A stretch of 8,099 nt of DNA, from the NCBI GenBank assembly GCA_001602885.1, contig LUZH01000030.1, forward strand, positions 1 through 8,099, written 5' to 3'. Each line of letters begins with the position of its first letter. Positions within the stretch are counted from its first letter, which is position 1. The position numbers and the translations under genes are program-made. The notes below the pieces were generated by a model that worked only from the letters and a program-made list of their open reading frames with translations, did not search any database and was not told the DNA's origin. Below, piece after piece: positions 4,994 to 8,099 of the stretch. Source of the DNA: Bacteroidales bacterium Bact_16 (GTDB lineage Bacteria; Bacteroidota; Bacteroidia; Bacteroidales; UBA932).

Positions 4994-6379
4994 ATGTCAC
5001 TCGTCATGATCATTGAACTGCTGATCGTCCTGGCGGCCCTGTATGTGGGCTCCCGGTACGGCAGCCTCGCGCTTGGTGCCATCTCGGGCATCGGCCTTGC
5101 CATCCTCGTCTTCGGATTCGGTCTCAAACCGGGTACGCCGCCCACCGACGTCATCTACATCATCATCGCCGCCGTGACCTGCGCGGGCACGCTCCAGGCC
5201 TCGGGCGGCATGGACTGGATGATCCAGGTGGCGGAGCGGGTGCTCCGCAAGCACCCGGACCACATCACGTTCCTGGGCCCGCTGGTGACCTTCTTCCTGA
5301 CCGTCCTCGTGGGCACGGGCCATGTGGTCTATACGATCATGCCGATCATCTGCGACATCGCCCTCAAGAAGGGCATCCGCCCCGAGCGGCCCTGCGGCGT
5401 CGCCTCCGTGGCTTCGCAGGTGGGCATCACCTGCTCGCCGATCGCCGCCGCCGTGGTGGCCTTCGTGACCATCTCCAACGCCAACGGCTTCCAGGTTTCC
5501 ATCCCGCAGGTGCTGATGGTCACGATCCCGGCCTGCCTGTGCGGCCTGCTGTGCGCCGCCGCCGCTTCTTACAAGCGCGGCAAGGACCTGGACAAGGACC
5601 CGGACTTCCTGAAACGCAAGGAGGATCCGGAGACCTACAAGTATATGTACGGCAACAGCGCCACGACGCTGGACAAGGTGATCACCCGCGAGGCGAAGGC
5701 CTCCGTGTTCATCTTCCTGGCGGCGCTGCTCGTCATCGTGCTCTTCGCCTTCTGCCAGATGGTCCATGTGACCCGGGGCGGGGAGCGTGTCACGCTCGCC
5801 GCCGCCCTGGACATTCCCAAGATGAACATCATCATCCAGATCATCATGCTGACGGCCGCCGCCTGCAACATCATGTTCTGCAAGGCGCAGCCCAAGAAGG
5901 CCGTCGGCGGCGCCGTGTGGCAGTCCGGCATGGTGGCCGTGGTGGCCATCTACGGCATCGCCTGGCTGGCCGACACCTATTTCGGCAACTATCTGGAACA
6001 GATGAAGGTGATGCTCGCGGACGTGGTGACCAACTACCCCTGGTCCATCGCGTTCGTCTTCTTCCTCGTGTCCGTGCTGATCAACTCGCAGGGCGCCGTG
6101 GTGGTGGCGATGCTCCCGCTCGCTTACGAGCTCGGCATCGCCGGCCCAGTGCTGCTGGGCGTGCTGCCGAGCGTCTACGGCTATTTCTTCATTCCCAACT
6201 ATCCTTCCGACATCGCCACGGTCAACTTCGACCGCTCGGGTACGACCCGCATCGGCAAGTACCTGCTCAACCACAGCTTCATGATGCCGGGCCTGATCTG
6301 CGTGACGGTGTCCACGGTCGTGGGCTACTTGATCGCGAACGTTCTCTTCCGGGGCTATTTCCTCGGTTTCGTGCAGTAA
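4994..6379 (+). CDS. dcuB: Anaerobic C4-dicarboxylate antiporter, DcuA/DcuB family (DcuB-like)
   Basis: A 461-residue inner-membrane transporter that exchanges fumarate, malate or aspartate for succinate during anaerobic fumarate respiration. Several blocks match E. coli DcuB better than DcuA, compared from memory: 'LQASGGMDWMIQVAERVLRKHP' region (about 69-90), 'VGTGHVVYTIMPII' (106-119), 'IRPERP' (128-133), 'RGKDLDKDPDF' and 'YMYGNSATTLDK' in the central loop, 'YGIAWLADTYFGN', and near the end 'IPNYPSDIATVNFDRSGTTRIGK' (split here: D413-R414-S415-G416-T417-T418-R419), 'NHSFMMPGLI'. It has many hydrophobic helices and no signal peptide. Length is close to the DcuA/B norm of about 435-446 with slightly longer loops. 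The ATG at 4994 is preceded by a -7 box at 4951-4958. It is probably co-transcribed with the following secreted protein (28-bp gap). No two-component DcuS/R is in view. Family sure; DcuB rather than DcuA fairly sure. Confidence 0.93.
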   Translation: MSLVMIIELLIVLAALYVGSRYGSLALGAISGIGLAILVFGFGLKPGTPPTDVIYIIIAAVTCAGTLQASGGMDWMIQVAERVLRKHPDHITFLGPLVTFFLTVLVGTGHVVYTIMPIICDIALKKGIRPERPCGVASVASQVGITCSPIAAAVVAFVTISNANGFQVSIPQVLMVTIPACLCGLLCAAAASYKRGKDLDKDPDFLKRKEDPETYKYMYGNSATTLDKVITREAKASVFIFLAALLVIVLFAFCQMVHVTRGGERVTLAAALDIPKMNIIIQIIMLTAAACNIMFCKAQPKKAVGGAVWQSGMVAVVAIYGIAWLADTYFGNYLEQMKVMLADVVTNYPWSIAFVFFLVSVLINSQGAVVVAMLPLAYELGIAGPVLLGVLPSVYGYFFIPNYPSDIATVNFDRSGTTRIGKYLLNHSFMMPGLICVTVSTVVGYLIANVLFRGYFLGFVQ

Positions 6380-6407
6380 CCGTTATTATCCCGTTAACTA
6401 ATTTGCC

Positions 6408-7634
6408 GTGAAAACTTTCGTACGCTTCCTGACTCTCCTGTGTCTGCTGGCCGGCCCCATGGCCTTCGGGCAGACAGACTCTCTGCGCTATGTTGTGCGT
6501 GGCACCGTCGTCGATGCCACCGGCGGCAAACCGCTTGCCTACGTGTCCGTGAACATCCCGGGCACCAACTACGCGACCGTCACCAACCAGGACGGCGCCT
6601 TTGTCATCAAATCCGATATCCAGCCGCAGTTCGTCGGCTTCTCCCTGCTTGGCTACAAGACCCTCACGGTGCCCGCCGACCGCGAGCAGCAGATGCGCGT
6701 GCGCATGACGCGGGGCGAGTATACGCTCAACCCCGCGTATGTGGTCACCGGCGACCCGCTGACCCTGCTGCGGGAGGCCATCTACAAGATCCAGGAGAAC
6801 TGCCCGGACCAGCCGGAGCTCTTCGACTGTTTCTACCGCGAGACGGCCCAGAAGCGCTCCCGCTTCATCTACGTGTCCGAAGCGGTCACGAAGATGTACA
6901 AGTCCTCGTTCCGCAACATTTTCGGGCGCGACCGCGCCTCCGTGGTCAAGAGCCGCCTGCTGAAGAGCCCGCGCGCCTCCGACACGCTGGCGGTCAAGGT
7001 CATCGGCGGCCCCGTGCAGGCCGTGGACCTCGACCTGGTCAAGACCCGCGAGATGATTCTCGATGAGGAGTATCTCAAGATGTACCGCCTGGAGATGCTG
7101 GAGCCCGTGATGCTGGACGACCGCCGGCAGTTCGTGATCCGGCTGGAGCCCGCCACCACCACGGAGTTCGCCCTCCACTACGGCACGGTCTACATCGACC
7201 AGGAGACAATGGCCTTCACGCGCATCGAGCTGTCGCTTGACGTCTCCGACGCCGCCAAGGCCACGCGCGCGATGCTGATCAGCAAGCCGATGGACATCCG
7301 CTTCAAGCCCAAGGAGATGTCGCTCCTGCTCAACTACAAGCGGGAGGGCGGCAAGAGCCGCCTCAGCTATGCCCGCACCGTGTTCCGCTTCAACTGCGAC
7401 GCCCGCAGGCGCCTCTTCAGCACGGAATTCACCGCGATCGCGGAGATGGTCGTGACCAACCGCCTGGACGGTGCCGAAGCCGTCCCGATCGAGCGCAAGG
7501 AGGCCTTCCGCAGCAGCGAGACGCTGGCGGACCAGGCGTCCGCATATGCCGACCCCGACTTCTGGAAGGACTACAACATCATCGAGCCGACCGAGAGCCT
7601 CGAGCACGCGCTGGGCCGTCTGAAAAAAGAATAA
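6408..7634 (+). CDS. Secreted CarboxypepD_reg-like domain protein of unknown function
   Basis: A 408-residue protein with a GTG start at 6408-6410 (V read as fMet). Residues 1-21 are a signal peptide with a Bacteroidetes-style Phe-Gly before Gln22. Residues about 28-105 form a carboxypeptidase regulatory-like beta-sandwich: 'RGTVVDATGGKPLAYVSVNI', 'ATVTNQDGAFVI', 'FSLLGYKTLTV'. This domain is the one found at the start of SusC/TonB receptors, but no TonB plug or barrel follows. The rest (about 120-400) begins with a helix ('LLREAIYKIQENCPD') and 'DCFYRET', then alternates beta-rich segments, and I do not recognise a catalytic motif. Many Bacteroidetes encode such periplasmic or outer-membrane-associated proteins without known function. 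It starts 28 bp after dcuB with no clear promoter, so it is probably in the same transcript. No terminator hairpin is evident after its TAA. Alternative starts downstream would remove the signal peptide. Confidence 0.82.
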   Translation: MKTFVRFLTLLCLLAGPMAFGQTDSLRYVVRGTVVDATGGKPLAYVSVNIPGTNYATVTNQDGAFVIKSDIQPQFVGFSLLGYKTLTVPADREQQMRVRMTRGEYTLNPAYVVTGDPLTLLREAIYKIQENCPDQPELFDCFYRETAQKRSRFIYVSEAVTKMYKSSFRNIFGRDRASVVKSRLLKSPRASDTLAVKVIGGPVQAVDLDLVKTREMILDEEYLKMYRLEMLEPVMLDDRRQFVIRLEPATTTEFALHYGTVYIDQETMAFTRIELSLDVSDAAKATRAMLISKPMDIRFKPKEMSLLLNYKREGGKSRLSYARTVFRFNCDARRRLFSTEFTAIAEMVVTNRLDGAEAVPIERKEAFRSSETLADQASAYADPDFWKDYNIIEPTESLEHALGRLKKE

Positions 7635-7650
7635 CAAAGCCTGCAGGACT

Positions 7651-7682
7651 CTTGCTTTCTTGACCGGAATAATTTATATTTG
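7651..7682 (+). promoter_or_regulatory. Probable iorA promoter
   Basis: The -7 box TATATTTG (7675-7682) matches TAnnTTTG. A -33 candidate CTTG (7651-7654) lies 20 nt upstream. The ATG is 21 bp after the -7 box. The -7 element lies between the arms of an inverted repeat (7663-7689). Confidence 0.68.
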
Positions 7683-7689
7683 TTCCGGT
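7663..7689. repeat. Inverted repeat flanking the iorA -7 box, possible operator
   Basis: ACCGGAA (7663-7669) and TTCCGGT (7683-7689) are perfect 7-bp inverted arms separated by the 13-bp AT-rich spacer that carries TATATTTG. The arm centres are 20 bp apart, about two helical turns, which fits a dimeric regulator binding one face of DNA. No T-run follows, so an intrinsic terminator for the upstream gene is unlikely. Role is inferred only. Confidence 0.45.
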
Positions 7690-7703
7690 TAGTTAAGCGT
7701 ATT

Positions 7704-8099
7704 ATGTCTCAAAAAAGATTGCTTCTGGGCGATGAGGCCGTTGCCTTGGGTGCTTTGCACGCCGGTTTGTCCGGTGTCTATGCCTATCCCGGCACGCCCT
7801 CGACCGAAATCACCGAATACATCCAAAAGAACCCGCTCGCGCGTGAGCGCGGGGTGCGGAGCCGTTGGTGTACCAACGAAAAGACCGCGATGGAAGCCGC
7901 GCTGGGCATGTCCTATGCCGGCAAGCGGGCGCTGGTGTGCATGAAGCACGTGGGGATGAACGTCTGCGCCGACGCCTTCGTCAATGCCGCCGTCACGGGC
8001 GTGAAAGGCGGCCTGGTGGTGCTGGCGGCCGACGACCCTTCGATGCATTCTTCGCAGAACGAGCAGGATTCCCGCTTCTACGGCAAATTCGCGATGGTG
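7704..8099 (+). CDS. iorA: Indolepyruvate:ferredoxin oxidoreductase, alpha subunit (5' part)
   Basis: The first 132 codons of a gene that runs off the window. IorA is the large TPP and iron-sulfur subunit of the IorAB enzyme, which oxidatively decarboxylates aryl-pyruvates (from Trp, Phe, Tyr transamination) to aryl-acetyl-CoA while reducing ferredoxin; it works in the cytoplasm of anaerobes. Visible motifs are 'LLLGDEAVALGALHAG' (6-21), 'YAYPGTPSTEI' (26-36), 'CTNEKTAMEAALG' (56-68) with Glu59 in the position of the TPP-activating Glu of the pyrimidine domain, 'KHVGMNVCADAFVN' (81-94) and the strong IorA signature 'LAADDPSMHSSQNEQDSR' (107-124). The family usually has Gly where this protein has Ser113 (DDPGMHSSQNEQDSR), a small change. 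The C-terminal TPP domain and ferredoxin-like clusters lie outside. iorB would be expected downstream. ATG 7704 is supported by the promoter 21 bp upstream. Confidence 0.95.
   Translation, partial: MSQKRLLLGDEAVALGALHAGLSGVYAYPGTPSTEITEYIQKNPLARERGVRSRWCTNEKTAMEAALGMSYAGKRALVCMKHVGMNVCADAFVNAAVTGVKGGLVVLAADDPSMHSSQNEQDSRFYGKFAMV

Noticed and set aside
4997..6274. Long minus-strand open frame (425 codons) opposite dcuB
   Set aside because: Its His/Asp/Gly-rich composition is the complement of a hydrophobic membrane protein; the DcuB reading has many family motifs.
6279..7637. Long minus-strand open frame (452 codons) opposite the CarboxypepD_reg gene
   Set aside because: No domain or signal; it spans the end of dcuB and the whole of the secreted-protein gene, as expected of a shadow frame in GC-rich DNA.
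7663..7689. Inverted repeat before iorA as a transcription terminator of the upstream gene
   Set aside because: Seven-bp arms with a 13-nt loop and no following T-run make a weak terminator; the location around the -7 box fits an operator better.
1..8099. A novel multi-gene system (defence, mobile element, biosynthetic cluster)
   Set aside because: Gene order is a mix of housekeeping and transport genes with three divergent gene pairs (tRNA-Val/ssrA, deoD/COG0523, eamA/dcuB) and three convergent ones (patatin/porin, ssrA/deoD, COG0523/eamA); no integrase, transposase, terminal repeats, CRISPR, or compositional island is visible.

Overview
The window looks like ordinary chromosomal (core) DNA from a GC-rich member of the Bacteroidetes, probably Bacteroidales. 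Support: seven intergenic -7 elements fit the Bacteroidetes sigma factor consensus TAnnTTTG (one with a C in first position); start codons lack Shine-Dalgarno sequences; and the gene families are typical of anaerobic gut or host-associated Bacteroidales (DcuB, IorA, OprO/P-like porin, CarboxypepD_reg-like envelope protein). I cannot name the genus from sequence alone.

Layout. 1-225 (+): C-terminal end of a patatin-like phospholipase. It overlaps tail-to-tail with an outer-membrane porin-like gene (215-1222, -). Upstream of the porin lie tRNA-Val(UAC) with its own intrinsic terminator (-) and, diverging from it, the tmRNA gene ssrA (1479-1871, +). A hairpin that should work in both directions separates ssrA from the convergent deoD gene (1927-2634, -). 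deoD diverges from a COG0523/CobW-type GTPase with a very His-rich linker (2737-3972, +). The GTPase shares a 4-nt stop-codon overlap with a convergent EamA-family transporter (3969-4907, -). The transporter diverges from dcuB, a C4-dicarboxylate antiporter (4994-6379, +). A secreted CarboxypepD_reg-like protein with a GTG start follows dcuB after 28 bp (6408-7634, +). The window ends in the 5' part of iorA, indolepyruvate:ferredoxin oxidoreductase alpha subunit (7704 to edge, +), which has its own promoter flanked by an inverted repeat.

Functionally the genes are a mix of housekeeping (tRNA, ribosome rescue, purine salvage), transport (porin, EamA, DcuB), metal handling (COG0523 GTPase) and anaerobic energy and amino-acid metabolism (DcuB for fumarate/succinate exchange, IorA for aryl-pyruvate oxidation). 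They do not form one pathway. I found no mobile element, CRISPR, phage or defence system and no convincing sign of a new multi-gene system. The points most worth a second look are the unusual predicted tmRNA tag, the inverted repeat around the iorA -7 element, and the altered G4 motif plus His-rich linker of the GTPase.
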